From positions 62,001-126,000 of the forward strand of contig NZ_JAUCBP010000010.1 of assembly GCF_030362855.1 (NCBI RefSeq): 64,000 bases of DNA. Direction: 5' to 3'. The stretch comes from Neoalteromonas arenosi. GTDB taxonomy: Bacteria; Pseudomonadota; Gammaproteobacteria; Enterobacterales; Alteromonadaceae. The position numbers and the translations under genes are program-made. Positions 1 to 9,464 of this stretch are shown here, in pieces; position 1 is the first letter of the stretch; each line of letters begins with the position of its first letter. Below the pieces are notes generated by a model that was given only the letters and a program-made list of their open reading frames with translations, made no database searches and was not told the origin of the DNA.

Positions 1-1073
1 AGATCGGTCGGATTAATACTGGTTGCTGACAATGATTTCAGTTCGGCAAGATGCAAACCGTATTTCTCAAAAGGATAGGCATCGTATTTCAGTCGTATAT
101 TACTGCCGATTTTGAGCTGACCAGCAGCACCTACAGGAACCAACAAATGCGCTTCTAGTTTTGCATTGGCCGGCAGTAAGCTGAGTATTGATTGCATTGG
201 TTCGATACTTTGTCCTTCGCGCACTAGTAGATTAGCAACGACACCATCGCTGGTTGCAACAACTTCAAACTGTTGTAGGCCAGACAGTTCTGCACGTTGC
301 TGCCGCAACTCGCTTAACTGTTGGAGCAACAGGGTTATTTGTATTTGAGTGTGCAACGGGCTCTCGGCAATTTTATTGTTGATAGCTTCGATGTTATTTG
401 CGTATTGACTGTATTCTCTCGCCATTGATTGGCGCCGAAATGTTAGCTGTAACTTTTGCTCAGTTAGTGACTCAATATCATTTTCAGCGATATGGCCTGA
501 GCGGTGTGCCGTGCTGTATCGCTCGAGCCGATTGTTTAAAAGGGTGAGCTGGTTGTCCAAATTGTGTTGCTGTTGAACAATGCTGTATTGGGCTTGATGA
601 TGATGTTGTCTCTGGCGCTCTAGGGTCGCCATATGTGCCTGATCAAGCGCATGAGTAGCGGTAATTCGTTGTTCGATAGTGGCTAGTTGAATGTCGATTT
701 CTGTGGCGAGAGTCGTCAGCATCGCCTGGTCGTAGCCGGTTTCACTGAATGGGCGGATAGTAGCAATAGCTTGACCGGCTACAACAAATTGACCTTCGGT
801 CACATGCAGTGATTCAATCATGCCACGACGTTGCCCGGTGAATTGTTTAGCGATACCTGTGACTGGCATGAGCCAACCCTGAACGGTAACCTTCCGCGTG
901 TATTCCTGAGTTATGAGCCAGACCGCGACAAGTGCGATCCACAGCAACAGCAGTGACCAACACAGGACCAAAGGCGGACTAACTCGGATCAAAACACTAC
1001 CTTGCAAGCGTTGTTGCTGAAACTGCAATGACTGGCGGCGAAATAGTGTTATCTTGTCCTTCGATTTCGTCAT
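1..1073 (-). CDS. HlyD-family membrane fusion protein (3' end beyond window)
   Basis: This is the periplasmic adaptor of a type I or peptide ABC secretion system, of the HlyD/CvaA kind. The reading frame starts at the ATG complementary to 1071-1073 and stays open to the window edge, so the C-terminus is missing. A single membrane segment lies at about residues 35-55 (rich in Leu, Val and Trp), after a short basic cytoplasmic tail. It is followed by a biotinyl-lipoyl-like half (around VTEGQFVVAGQ), a long Gln-rich coiled coil (about residues 130-260), and the returning lipoyl half (around SDGVVANLLVREGQ). The length so far (357 codons) is near the usual 400-430. The partner ABC transporter should lie just outside the window. 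The cargo cannot be told. Confidence 0.85.
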   Translation of the reverse strand, partial: MTKSKDKITLFRRQSLQFQQQRLQGSVLIRVSPPLVLCWSLLLLWIALVAVWLITQEYTRKVTVQGWLMPVTGIAKQFTGQRRGMIESLHVTEGQFVVAGQAIATIRPFSETGYDQAMLTTLATEIDIQLATIEQRITATHALDQAHMATLERQRQHHHQAQYSIVQQQHNLDNQLTLLNNRLERYSTAHRSGHIAENDIESLTEQKLQLTFRRQSMAREYSQYANNIEAINNKIAESPLHTQIQITLLLQQLSELRQQRAELSGLQQFEVVATSDGVVANLLVREGQSIEPMQSILSLLPANAKLEAHLLVPVGAAGQLKIGSNIRLKYDAYPFEKYGLHLAELKSLSATSINPTD

Positions 1074-1555
1074 ATTGAATGCCTGCCTGTATTGATTACC
1101 TTAACAAGTGCAAGAGCTATCCTTCCTTGGATGTAGTGGCGAGCCCTGCCTGCTCTCGTGTTTCCTTCTTGCATCGCCAAACAAGGGTTTGTCTTCCATA
1201 ACAATTGCTAGCTCCTTGACATCAATTCCCTGACATCTGTCTGCTATTCACGTTGTATGGCGATGCTCATCATGCCGCTGATCCACGTCCATCGAAACTA
1301 CCTTGGCATGTGCACAGCACTCCTTGCTGGCTGTGTCAGATTAGCCTTAACTCGATTGATAACCTATGGGCAAATAGACCAACTGTGATAGGGCTTCAAT
1401 GAGGTGTGAATATGTCTCATATGTGGCATCAATGTCCTATCTGTAAGAGGGGAGTTATTGGTTTTAATCAGGCCTTTGGGCACTGAAGTGGGTCACAGTC
1501 GGGCAATCAAACAGGATTGTGCTATACCTTAAAAACACTAATAAGAGGCCACCCT
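1074..1555. other. Intergenic region between divergent genes
   Basis: This 482-base gap separates the leftward membrane fusion gene from the rightward HMG-CoA reductase gene, so it must hold both promoters. I see no convincing coding frame, tRNA or long repeat. A possible extended -10 (TGC-TATACC, 1520-1528) lies about 28 bases before the HMG-CoA reductase ATG, without a clear -35. If it is real, it excludes the upstream in-frame ATG at 1517 as a start. Confidence 0.4.
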
Positions 1556-3100
1556 ATGTTTATTCCCAGCATCTTACTCAAACAGTTGTACACCCACGGC
1601 AGCCTAACCAAAACCGATACGGGCATTAGTTTTATGCTTAAAAACCGTCTTAAAGACGCGAAGGTTAATGAGCTTCATTGGATTAGTATTGATGGCGAGA
1701 AGGTCGCTGAAGATAAGATTAAAATTCAAACCGGACCTAACGACGTGAAAACCTTACAAGAGTTAAATAGTGGACCGGATGTCGCATTTGACCTGAAGCA
1801 GACTTATACCATTTTTGTTGAATTTGCTGCCGAAGTGAGTCATGAAAAACGCAAGATCGGTATATCTTTTAAGGCCAGTCCGTTCGGTAAGCTAAAATTC
1901 GAAGTAGAAGACGTCGTCTCTGCGGGTGATAAAAAACCGTCACATATTCCGCGCGATCCACATGATGATTATGGCGAGGCGATGATCAAAGCTCGCCAAG
2001 AATATTTTGCTCAGCGAACAGGCGGTGCAATTAATCACGTGGGGAATTATTCAGTTGACCCCAATTCATTGAAAGGTAACGTCGAGCATTTTATTGGTGT
2101 GGCTCAGGTACCAATTGGGATAGCTGGTCCATTGACTATTGATGGTGAATACGCAAAAGGTGATTTCGTAGTACCTTTAGCGACGACCGAGGGAACATTA
2201 GTTGCCTCATACAATCGCGGTATGAAACTGCTCAATTTGAGCGGTGGAGTGCGCACTACAGTGGTGGATGATGCGATGCAACGCGCTCCAGTGTTTGTTT
2301 TCAAGGATGCGCGCGGGGCACGCGATTTTGCCAAATGGCTAGATGAAAACATTCAAACCGTACGTCAAGAAGCAGAGGCGACCTCGAGTGTTGCTAAGCT
2401 AACCTATATTGATACTTACTTGTCGAACAAATTTGCATTTTGTCGATTTAACTATCAAACCGGTGACGCAGCAGGGCAAAACATGGTTGGACGAGCTACT
2501 TTTGCAGCGTGTGGCTGGATCCTTGATCACTATGACGGAGTCGAAAATTTTTACCTCGAGAGTAATTTCGCAACAGACAAAAAAGCCTCGCAAATCAACA
2601 TTATGCGTACTCGTGGCAAGCGCATTACTGCAGAGGCTACGATTAAACGTGAGCACCTGCTCAATGTTATGCGTGTCGATCCAAAACAAATCGATTATCA
2701 CGGGCGTGTTGCGGGAATCGGTTCTTTTTTATCTGGCGTAAACAACACCGGGTTACACTCTCCGAATGGTATTACCGCAATGTTTATTGCCACTGGCCAA
2801 GATGTGGCAAACGTCTCAGAATCGTCGGCGGGTATTTTATACTCGGAGTTAACCGATGATGGTGATTTGTATCTATCACTTACTATTCCTTCGCTAATCG
2901 TTGCTACTTACGGTGGCGGCACAGGAATTGGCACGCAAAAAGAATGCTTGGAGTTGCTTGATTGTTATGGCCGCGACCGGTGTAAGAAGTTTGCCGAAAT
3001 TGTCGGAGCCGTTGCTCTGGCTGGAGAAATTTCACTGGCGTCAGCGATATCCTCTCAGGATTGGGTATCTTCGCACGAACAATATGGACGCAATCGATAG
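1556..3100 (+). CDS. Class I hydroxymethylglutaryl-CoA reductase with N-terminal extra domain
   Basis: This enzyme reduces HMG-CoA to mevalonate with NADPH, the committed step of the mevalonate pathway. The catalytic set of the family is visible: Glu212 in LATTEG, Lys342/343 in TDKK, Asp416 in ATGQDVAN and a C-terminal His507 in SSHEQYGRN. The substrate-binding stretch QVPIGIAGPL is also present. The DKK motif and the C-terminal His pattern fit class I (eukaryote/archaeal type) rather than class II. About 125 residues before the catalytic region match no domain I recognise and look beta-rich. I chose the ATG at 1556, not the in-frame ATG at 1517, because AAGAGG stands 7 bases before it. The gene is 514 codons, stands alone, and ends at a strong terminator. 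No other mevalonate gene is in the window. Confidence 0.93.
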   Translation: MFIPSILLKQLYTHGSLTKTDTGISFMLKNRLKDAKVNELHWISIDGEKVAEDKIKIQTGPNDVKTLQELNSGPDVAFDLKQTYTIFVEFAAEVSHEKRKIGISFKASPFGKLKFEVEDVVSAGDKKPSHIPRDPHDDYGEAMIKARQEYFAQRTGGAINHVGNYSVDPNSLKGNVEHFIGVAQVPIGIAGPLTIDGEYAKGDFVVPLATTEGTLVASYNRGMKLLNLSGGVRTTVVDDAMQRAPVFVFKDARGARDFAKWLDENIQTVRQEAEATSSVAKLTYIDTYLSNKFAFCRFNYQTGDAAGQNMVGRATFAACGWILDHYDGVENFYLESNFATDKKASQINIMRTRGKRITAEATIKREHLLNVMRVDPKQIDYHGRVAGIGSFLSGVNNTGLHSPNGITAMFIATGQDVANVSESSAGILYSELTDDGDLYLSLTIPSLIVATYGGGTGIGTQKECLELLDCYGRDRCKKFAEIVGAVALAGEISLASAISSQDWVSSHEQYGRNR

Positions 3101-3130
3101 ACGCCGTCACGTCGAGAAAGCGAAAACAAA

Positions 3131-3152
3131 AAAGCCCGCAAATGCGGGCTTT
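3131..3152. terminator. Bidirectional rho-independent terminator
   Basis: The hairpin AAAGCCCGCA / TGCGGGCTTT has a two-base loop and is followed by T's on the plus strand and by a T-rich run on the minus strand. It lies between the convergent HMG-CoA reductase and amidohydrolase genes and can serve both. Confidence 0.9.
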
Positions 3153-3169
3153 TTAAACGTCAAACTGGA

Positions 3170-6100
3170 TTAGTGTTTCCAGTGATATTTATGCGCCTTA
3201 GCGTCAATCTGCTGGGCAGTTTCAGCAGGCATAAACATCCGATTGTTACCTTCGAAAAAGAATGCGTTGCGCTTCTCGTCACTGCCTACTTCGTTCATGG
3301 TGGCAGCTTCATAAACGCGACCGTTTAGCACCGTGTAGGTCACGTACTCACTGCGCTTCAAGTCGCTCAGCACATCACCTTCAATAACCACTAAATCGGC
3401 TAACTTGCCGACTTCGATACTACCAATATCCTTATCCATACCGAGGTGGAATGCGCCGTCAATAGTACCGCCGCGAAGCGCTTCCCAAGGTGTAAAGCCT
3501 CCTTGTTCCATCATCCATAATTCCCAGTGCGCACCAAGCCCTTCACGTTGTCCGTGGGCTCCGATGTGTACGCCAACGCCATTGTCGCGCAACGTTTTCG
3601 CATAAGTCGCAATGTCGATATGGTTGTACTGATTATCCGGTGCGGTTGGGCGGCGAATTGCACGACGCTCAATCAAAAAGTTAGGGGTATAGCGCATTAA
3701 GCGTTCGTTCTTCCACACTTCAGTGCGATCGTACCAGTATTCTTCCCCCATTAATCCGCCGTAAGAAACTACGAACGTTGGCGTGTATCCAAAGCGCGTT
3801 GCACCCCATAACTGAGTTAAGTCGTTGTAACCGTGCGCGATAGGAATTGAGTGCTCAAGCCCTGTGTGACCATCAACAAGCATTGATAGATTCTGCTGCA
3901 GTTTACCGCCCCCTTCAGGCACAACCATCATTTCCAGATGCTTAGATGCTAGTAATACCTGTTGGCGTTGATCGCGCCGCGGTTGATTATAGCTCTTGAC
4001 CGAAATCGCGCCGACATCTTGCAATCGTTGAACATGGAAATAAGCATCTTCGTAATTATTGATGATTGCTTTGTAGCCCATCGCCTCTGCACCGTACAAA
4101 ATTGTCCCGGTAGAATAGATACGTGGTGCCACAATCTCACCCGCGCGCTGCAGCTCCGCTGCTGCCATAATTTCGGTCGTGTCGTTTGATGGATCGTGAA
4201 TGGTAGTTACCCCAAACGCTACATTTGAGTATTGACTCCAATTTTGCTGCGGAATGATCTCATTGCGGCCTTGTGCGCCGTGAGCGTGAGTATCGACTAG
4301 ACCCGGTATGACCGTGTGACCAGCCGCGTCTACGACCAATGCGTTCTCAGGGACTTGGACCTCATCAGCGCTCCCAACCGCACTGATACGATTACCCTCG
4401 ATAAGCACTACACCGTTGGCGATGATCTCTTGCTCTTCATTAGCATTGCGCATGGTAACCACTGTGCCACCAACAATCGCAGTCACTTGGTCTGGCTTAT
4501 CAGTAGCGCGCGCGAACGACAGATTGATGCCTTCCGCTTCGGCGTCGCGCAGTTCAGCTTCCTCGCCTGCTAAGAAAGCAAAGGTATCGCTGAGTTGACG
4601 CTCGAAGAAATACGGACCGTGGAACCAACCCACAGACGCATTGTTAGGAGCCCAGTTCAGGTATTCACCGGCCCGGGCCGAAACCTGTTTGACCGGTAGA
4701 GAGGTCATTTTGGGGCCAACAGTCACTTTTTTACCATTATCGGCAAATGGTGCAATATAGGCATTGTATTGATGCACGAAAGCAACCCACTGTTTGTCAT
4801 GCGAGAGTCGGTACTCACTGACTTTGTCGGCGCCGTATAAATGTATGCGCTTATCTTCACCGTTGAGGTCAACCGATACAAATTGCGTTTCAGGATAGGG
4901 CGTACCACCAACGGATTCAGTAAAATACAGTCGTGTGTTATCGCCGGCAAAATGTGGATTCCAACCACGTTTTGCGACACGCGTGGTCTCTTCATCATCA
5001 AGGTTTAATACATAAATGCCAGAATCTACTGAGTGGGTCGGATCCAGCAAGTAACCACCGCTAAATTTGCGGTAGGTAATGAGCTCACCGTCGGTTGAGA
5101 AGCTTGGCTCGATATAGTGGCCAGGCGTAAGACTGACAATTTTGCCCTTACCGCCGCGCGCTGAAACCACGCGAATACTACCCAACTCTTGGTCATTCCA
5201 AGTCGTGTATACAATGCGCTTACCGTCATTGGAATAGCGCGGATAGTATTCGTCGTGTTCATCTTGACGAGTTAGGCGCTTGGTCTTGCCAGATTTCAGA
5301 TCACGGACATACAACTTACCTAACGCCTGGAACAACACTGTTTTGCCGTCCGGCGATTTTTGTGACCAGCGAATTGCTTTAACGTCGAACTCGTCAGGTG
5401 CGACATCTACGGGGAAACGCAACGCATCAGCGTATTGCAATGTTGCTTTTACATTGACGTCAAGGGTTGTAATTTGCGGGTTATCCGGCGTACTTGCTGC
5501 AACATCAATGACGTGAAATTTGCCGCCAGTCCAAAACACAATGTTTTCACTATCGGGGGTCCAGTCGAAGTAAGCAAAATAGCCCTCGGTACCGAAGCCT
5601 TCTTGCATATCACGCTCGAGTCCAAGGAAAATCGGTGCTTCAATACCCGTTTCAATGTCTTTAATAAACAGTGCCGTGCGGTTCGTAACACGACGCACAT
5701 AGGCAACTGATTTACCGTCTGGTGATGGCGTTGGCACAATAGCACCTCCAGTGCCGGAGATGTAGCGCTCTTCTTCGCCCGTCTCACGATCAAATCGCGT
5801 TATCGCAAATATAGCTTTAAGTGGGTCACGGTTGTAACTAAAGGTGCTGCCAGGGGTTACATCTTGCGTGTAGTAGATGTATTTGCCATCAGGCGAAAAT
5901 GCCGGGTCAGCGATATTCTTTTGGTCTGACTTACCATGGGAGCGCGCTTTGATTGTTAAGCCACTGCCGCCGCTTTTATGCCACATCCAAATTTCGCCAG
6001 CAGGAATACTGCGACTCGACATAATGCCTTTAGTACCTACTAGATATTGGCCATCAGGGCTCCATTTGGGTGAGTGAATAATATTGTTTTTTTCTTTGGT

Positions 6101-6526
6101 CACTTGACGCAAATTGCTGCCATCGATGTTCATGATCCAAATATTACTCAGCCCGTCGCGGTCAGATATAAACGCGACTTCTGTGCCATCTGGACTGATG
6201 GTTGGATGGATGTTCCAAGCAAAGTCCTGTGTCAGCGGCTTGGCTTCGCCGCCGTTGATGTCCACGATGTAGATGTCGCCTAACATATCAAAGACAAACT
6301 GTTTGCCATCTGGGCTAACATCCAAACTCGACCATGTTGTTTCATCCGTCTCGATGTCGATACTCGAAAGTGATAGAGGCGGGTTGAGTACATCCCACTC
6401 GGAATAGTCATTTTCACTGGATTCTTGTTCTTGGTGGTCGTCGGCGTATGTGTTGGCAGTGAAAGCTAACGTCATGAAAAGGGTTGCCCAGCCAAACACG
6501 CGGGTAAGTCGTTTAGGTGTTTTCAT
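3170..6526 (-). CDS. Secreted PD40 beta-propeller/amidohydrolase fusion protein
   Basis: A signal peptide (residues 1-28, ending near TYADD) sends this 1118-residue protein to the periplasm or outside. Residues about 55-620 hold repeated WD40-like PD40 blades of the TolB type (motifs such as SPDGKxxxF and SPDGTEVAFISDRDG). Residues about 690-1090 form an amidohydrolase-superfamily domain like imidazolonepropionases and related metal-dependent hydrolases. It has the metal-binding HAH near residue 748 (GLVDTHAHG), further histidines in GHTGLEHS and HIGAHGQ, and the closing GSIEVGKLADLVV strand. The natural substrate is unknown; peptidase-like or cyclic amide hydrolysis is usual for this architecture. 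It is a single-gene unit. The start is followed directly by the basic signal peptide; the upstream ribosome site is weak. Confidence 0.9.
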   Translation of the reverse strand: MKTPKRLTRVFGWATLFMTLAFTANTYADDHQEQESSENDYSEWDVLNPPLSLSSIDIETDETTWSSLDVSPDGKQFVFDMLGDIYIVDINGGEAKPLTQDFAWNIHPTISPDGTEVAFISDRDGLSNIWIMNIDGSNLRQVTKEKNNIIHSPKWSPDGQYLVGTKGIMSSRSIPAGEIWMWHKSGGSGLTIKARSHGKSDQKNIADPAFSPDGKYIYYTQDVTPGSTFSYNRDPLKAIFAITRFDRETGEEERYISGTGGAIVPTPSPDGKSVAYVRRVTNRTALFIKDIETGIEAPIFLGLERDMQEGFGTEGYFAYFDWTPDSENIVFWTGGKFHVIDVAASTPDNPQITTLDVNVKATLQYADALRFPVDVAPDEFDVKAIRWSQKSPDGKTVLFQALGKLYVRDLKSGKTKRLTRQDEHDEYYPRYSNDGKRIVYTTWNDQELGSIRVVSARGGKGKIVSLTPGHYIEPSFSTDGELITYRKFSGGYLLDPTHSVDSGIYVLNLDDEETTRVAKRGWNPHFAGDNTRLYFTESVGGTPYPETQFVSVDLNGEDKRIHLYGADKVSEYRLSHDKQWVAFVHQYNAYIAPFADNGKKVTVGPKMTSLPVKQVSARAGEYLNWAPNNASVGWFHGPYFFERQLSDTFAFLAGEEAELRDAEAEGINLSFARATDKPDQVTAIVGGTVVTMRNANEEQEIIANGVVLIEGNRISAVGSADEVQVPENALVVDAAGHTVIPGLVDTHAHGAQGRNEIIPQQNWSQYSNVAFGVTTIHDPSNDTTEIMAAAELQRAGEIVAPRIYSTGTILYGAEAMGYKAIINNYEDAYFHVQRLQDVGAISVKSYNQPRRDQRQQVLLASKHLEMMVVPEGGGKLQQNLSMLVDGHTGLEHSIPIAHGYNDLTQLWGATRFGYTPTFVVSYGGLMGEEYWYDRTEVWKNERLMRYTPNFLIERRAIRRPTAPDNQYNHIDIATYAKTLRDNGVGVHIGAHGQREGLGAHWELWMMEQGGFTPWEALRGGTIDGAFHLGMDKDIGSIEVGKLADLVVIEGDVLSDLKRSEYVTYTVLNGRVYEAATMNEVGSDEKRNAFFFEGNNRMFMPAETAQQIDAKAHKYHWKH

Positions 6527-6660
6527 TAGAGTTCTCTATTGAATTTTTATTAGTCAGGCAATCGTTAGATGCTGCCTTTTTGTGTCTCGTAGCAACATTA
6601 ACACAGTTCGTTGTGGATTGGTCGGCAAAGCGTTAGATGGCACTGGTTAAGCGATTAGAT

Positions 6661-8190
6661 TTAGTCGGGGAAAGAGGCGCGAATGGCAACGAACTGATCA
6701 ATATTCTGGAGTAATAGGTCTACAAGCTTGGGATCAAACTTTTTCGCCCGTTGCTGTTCAAAATACTCAACAATTTGGGGTAATGGCCATGGATCTTTGT
6801 AACAACGGCTGCTGCCTAATGCATCAAACACATCAGCCACGGCAGAAATACGCCCGGCAATATGGATCTGTTCGCCTTTGAGCTGATTAGGGTAACCACT
6901 GCCATCCCAGCATTCGTGATGTTGTTGCGCTATGATACCCCCTAAACCCAGAATTGGGTTGTCGCTGCGACTGAGCATGTCATGGCCTATTTGGGCATGG
7001 GTTTGCATGATCGCAAACTCTTCATCGGTATGCTTGCCTGGCTTGTTGAGGATTTTATCGGGAATGCCGACTTTGCCAACATCGTGCAATGGCGACGCCA
7101 GTTTGATCATCTCAGCATCGTGCTCAGATAAACCATATAAAGTCGCTAATAAATGGCTGACATGCGCAACGCGTTTGACGTGACTGCCGGTTTCTTTAGA
7201 TCGCATTTCTACCGCTTCACCTACGACGTAAGATAGTTCTCGTTGGGATTCTTTAATGGTTTCGCGCAAGCTTAAATTCTCGTGGGCAACTGCGATATTG
7301 TGCGCAAAAAACTCAAGCAGATGATGCTGGACAGGCTCCATAGAGCTATCACGTGATACGTATAGCAGGTTCTCAGTACCGCGGCTAGTGGTGAAATAAC
7401 CAATAAAATAATCACTACTATGGATACTCTTTTTCTGTTCCAACGCAAGCGTTAGGCGTTCTCGGATCACCTCATCAATGCACTCTGAAGACCCGCATTG
7501 TCCCTGATTATTCGCCAAAACGTTAATACCGTCTTGAGGCGCCTTGCCAAACTTATGGGTAATCGCACAACAGACAATTTGTTGTGTTTCAAGGCCGAGT
7601 AAAATAGCGATTTGGCGCAGTATCGTATTGGCGAACTGAGGGAGCGTTTCGCATTCTATAAATTCGGTTGTAGCAGCAATAATTCGCTCTAGACCCACCC
7701 GGTGGCGTTCAATGATTTTGATATCGCGATAGCTACGCAGGGCTGAAAACGTCACCGTTTTTAATCGCAGTGCGGTTAACTCGGTTTTATTTTTATAGTC
7801 GTTAATATCGTAATCGCGGATCACGCTTTCTTCAGGCGCTTCACCGGGTTGGCCGGTTCGCAGTACTAATCGAATGGTATGGTTACTAGCAGTTTCGCGC
7901 ACCCAGCGGATAAGCCCCAACCCCGCATTGTTAGTTTCCATTACCACATCAACGATCGCTAAGGCAATATCGTGGTTGTCGTCACTGCTTAGCAGAACTT
8001 TGGCCTCGGTAGCTGAATAGGCGCTGATACATTGCACCCCGCGACCGTCAAACTCCATGTCGTCAAGCACTAGCTTTGTAATAGTATGGATTTCCGGCTC
8101 ATCATCAACAATCAGAACTTTCCATTGCTCGCCTGATGGTAACAGGGGTTCTTGATAATCGTCGTCGGCGAATAGGAGTTCGTCGTCCAT
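6661..8190 (-). CDS. Response regulator with DUF3369 and HD-GYP phosphodiesterase
   Basis: This is a predicted c-di-GMP phosphodiesterase controlled by phosphorylation. Residues about 20-150 are a receiver domain with the acidic pair in IVDDEPE and a phospho-acceptor Asp in AIVDVVM. Residues about 180-330 match the DUF3369 sensor region that usually sits between receiver and HD-GYP domains. Residues about 340-500 are the HD-GYP domain, with HDVGKVGIPD near residue 367 and HHECWDGSGYP near 421, so both the metal ligands and the GYP triplet are kept. It lies 94 bases after another receiver-domain gene on the same strand and is probably co-expressed. No cognate kinase is in the window. Confidence 0.93.
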   Translation of the reverse strand: MDDELLFADDDYQEPLLPSGEQWKVLIVDDEPEIHTITKLVLDDMEFDGRGVQCISAYSATEAKVLLSSDDNHDIALAIVDVVMETNNAGLGLIRWVRETASNHTIRLVLRTGQPGEAPEESVIRDYDINDYKNKTELTALRLKTVTFSALRSYRDIKIIERHRVGLERIIAATTEFIECETLPQFANTILRQIAILLGLETQQIVCCAITHKFGKAPQDGINVLANNQGQCGSSECIDEVIRERLTLALEQKKSIHSSDYFIGYFTTSRGTENLLYVSRDSSMEPVQHHLLEFFAHNIAVAHENLSLRETIKESQRELSYVVGEAVEMRSKETGSHVKRVAHVSHLLATLYGLSEHDAEMIKLASPLHDVGKVGIPDKILNKPGKHTDEEFAIMQTHAQIGHDMLSRSDNPILGLGGIIAQQHHECWDGSGYPNQLKGEQIHIAGRISAVADVFDALGSSRCYKDPWPLPQIVEYFEQQRAKKFDPKLVDLLLQNIDQFVAIRASFPD

Positions 8191-8284
8191 TGGACCGTAT
8201 AGTTGAGTGTACTTGGCCTAACTATAGTTCAAATCACTGAACTTACTAATTTATTGGCCAGTTTCAGGAGTCAACGTCAGGCGC

Positions 8285-9232
8285 TTAAATATATTCGAAA
8301 CCGGTAGGGCTCCAGCCTGCGATATTATTACCACCGCGACGCTTAGCAGAGCGCAAGTTTTTCTGTGCCAAACTCATGATGTTGTGTTGGTCAAAACCTG
8401 CATCAATTAGCGATGCGAGACCTGCGCTAATTGTTACATGGCCTTTTTCTGACGTGAGATGAGGGATAGCGGCAATATTCATCGCATTGAGTACTTTCGA
8501 TGAATATTGCCAGGCTTCAGCGCGATTGGTTTCTGGCAACACGGCACAAAACACCCCGTCACTGTGGCAAAAGACTTTGTTGATGCTGTCGACAAATACT
8601 TCGCGTAATTCAAATGCGACCTGCGATAACATAACTTCGTTGGCCTCACTACCGTAATAAGTTAGATGTTTTTCGTAGTCATCAATACCGAATAACACCA
8701 GTGACATTTCAATCCGGTTTTTAAGCGCAAGTTTAGTTTGAAACTGCAGATAATCTTCCATTAAATCACGCGTTGGCAACTGTGTAATAGAATCTAAAGC
8801 ACCTGAACGGCGCTGGTTGTGACTGCGCTTGCGCGCATTCAATTGAGCGCGTACACGATTGCGTAGGCTGGCCTTGTGAACGGGTTTGGGAATATAGTCG
8901 TCGCCACCGGCATCCCAGCAACTTTGTTGTTCTTGCTCAGTGGTCATGGCGGTTACAAACACAATCGGTGTGTCGTTGAAATAGGGGTTTTGTTTGAGTG
9001 TTCGACAGGTTTCTAAACCATCCATTTGCGGCATGTTGACATCGAGCAAAATTATATCGGGCTCTATACTCTCACATTGCTGAATCGCTTCTACTCCCGA
9101 GCCCGCCACGAAGACGTCGTAATCGGATTCTAGATAACAGCGCAACAACTCTAAATTAAGAGGTTGATCATCCACTAACAAAATTTTGTCACGAGCGCTG
9201 GACCCTAAAGTGCGCTCAAAAGCACTAAACAT
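8285..9232 (-). CDS. Response regulator with degenerate GGDEF domain
   Basis: Residues about 15-135 form a complete receiver domain (ILLVDDQP, phospho-acceptor Asp in IILLDVNMPQMDG, Lys in PKPVH). Residues about 145-310 have the GGDEF fold, but the signature loop at about residues 222-227 reads SDGVF in place of GGDEF/GGEEF. The metal- and substrate-binding residues are therefore lost and cyclase activity is unlikely. Such domains often bind GTP or c-di-GMP, or act as protein partners. The HD-GYP response regulator lies directly downstream, suggesting a pair in one pathway. The protein is 315 residues, typical of short PleD-like proteins with one receiver. Confidence 0.88.
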   Translation of the reverse strand: MFSAFERTLGSSARDKILLVDDQPLNLELLRCYLESDYDVFVAGSGVEAIQQCESIEPDIILLDVNMPQMDGLETCRTLKQNPYFNDTPIVFVTAMTTEQEQQSCWDAGGDDYIPKPVHKASLRNRVRAQLNARKRSHNQRRSGALDSITQLPTRDLMEDYLQFQTKLALKNRIEMSLVLFGIDDYEKHLTYYGSEANEVMLSQVAFELREVFVDSINKVFCHSDGVFCAVLPETNRAEAWQYSSKVLNAMNIAAIPHLTSEKGHVTISAGLASLIDAGFDQHNIMSLAQKNLRSAKRRGGNNIAGWSPTGFEYI

Positions 9233-9404
9233 GAAACGTAACCGGAACTAATCGAACCATGTGATTATACGGTAAAAGCTTAAAAAATACACTAAAAAAC
9301 CGATGCTTAAAAATCCTTGTATACCGCGTACTTATTGGGTTCTTCGCATTTATAAAGCTCGCCTCAACGCTGTTCAGCAACGCATCAACACGTCTAATCC
9401 AAAT

Positions 9405-9420
9405 TTGACCTTTTGGTCAA
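9405..9420. promoter_or_regulatory. RutR-type operator in front of the regulator gene
   Basis: The sequence TTGACCTTTTGGTCAA is a perfect 6-bp inverted repeat (TTGACC-N4-GGTCAA). It agrees at 15 of 16 positions (counting N as free) with the RutR box TTGACCA-NN-TGGTCAA as I know it from E. coli. It lies 45 bases before the regulator start, where TTGACC could also serve as a -35 box. This suggests autoregulation. Confidence 0.7.
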
Positions 9421-9464
9421 TGATGGTATTTATGACAGGGATATAACACAGCGCAGCAAGCACC

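Noticed and set aside
166-348. Rightward open frame inside the HlyD-family gene
   Set aside because: It lies antisense to a clear membrane-fusion protein frame and has no motif or ribosome site.
1517-1555. Upstream ATG extending HMG-CoA reductase by 13 residues
   Set aside because: It has no ribosome site, and a possible -10 box overlaps it, whereas the ATG at 1556 has AAGAGG.
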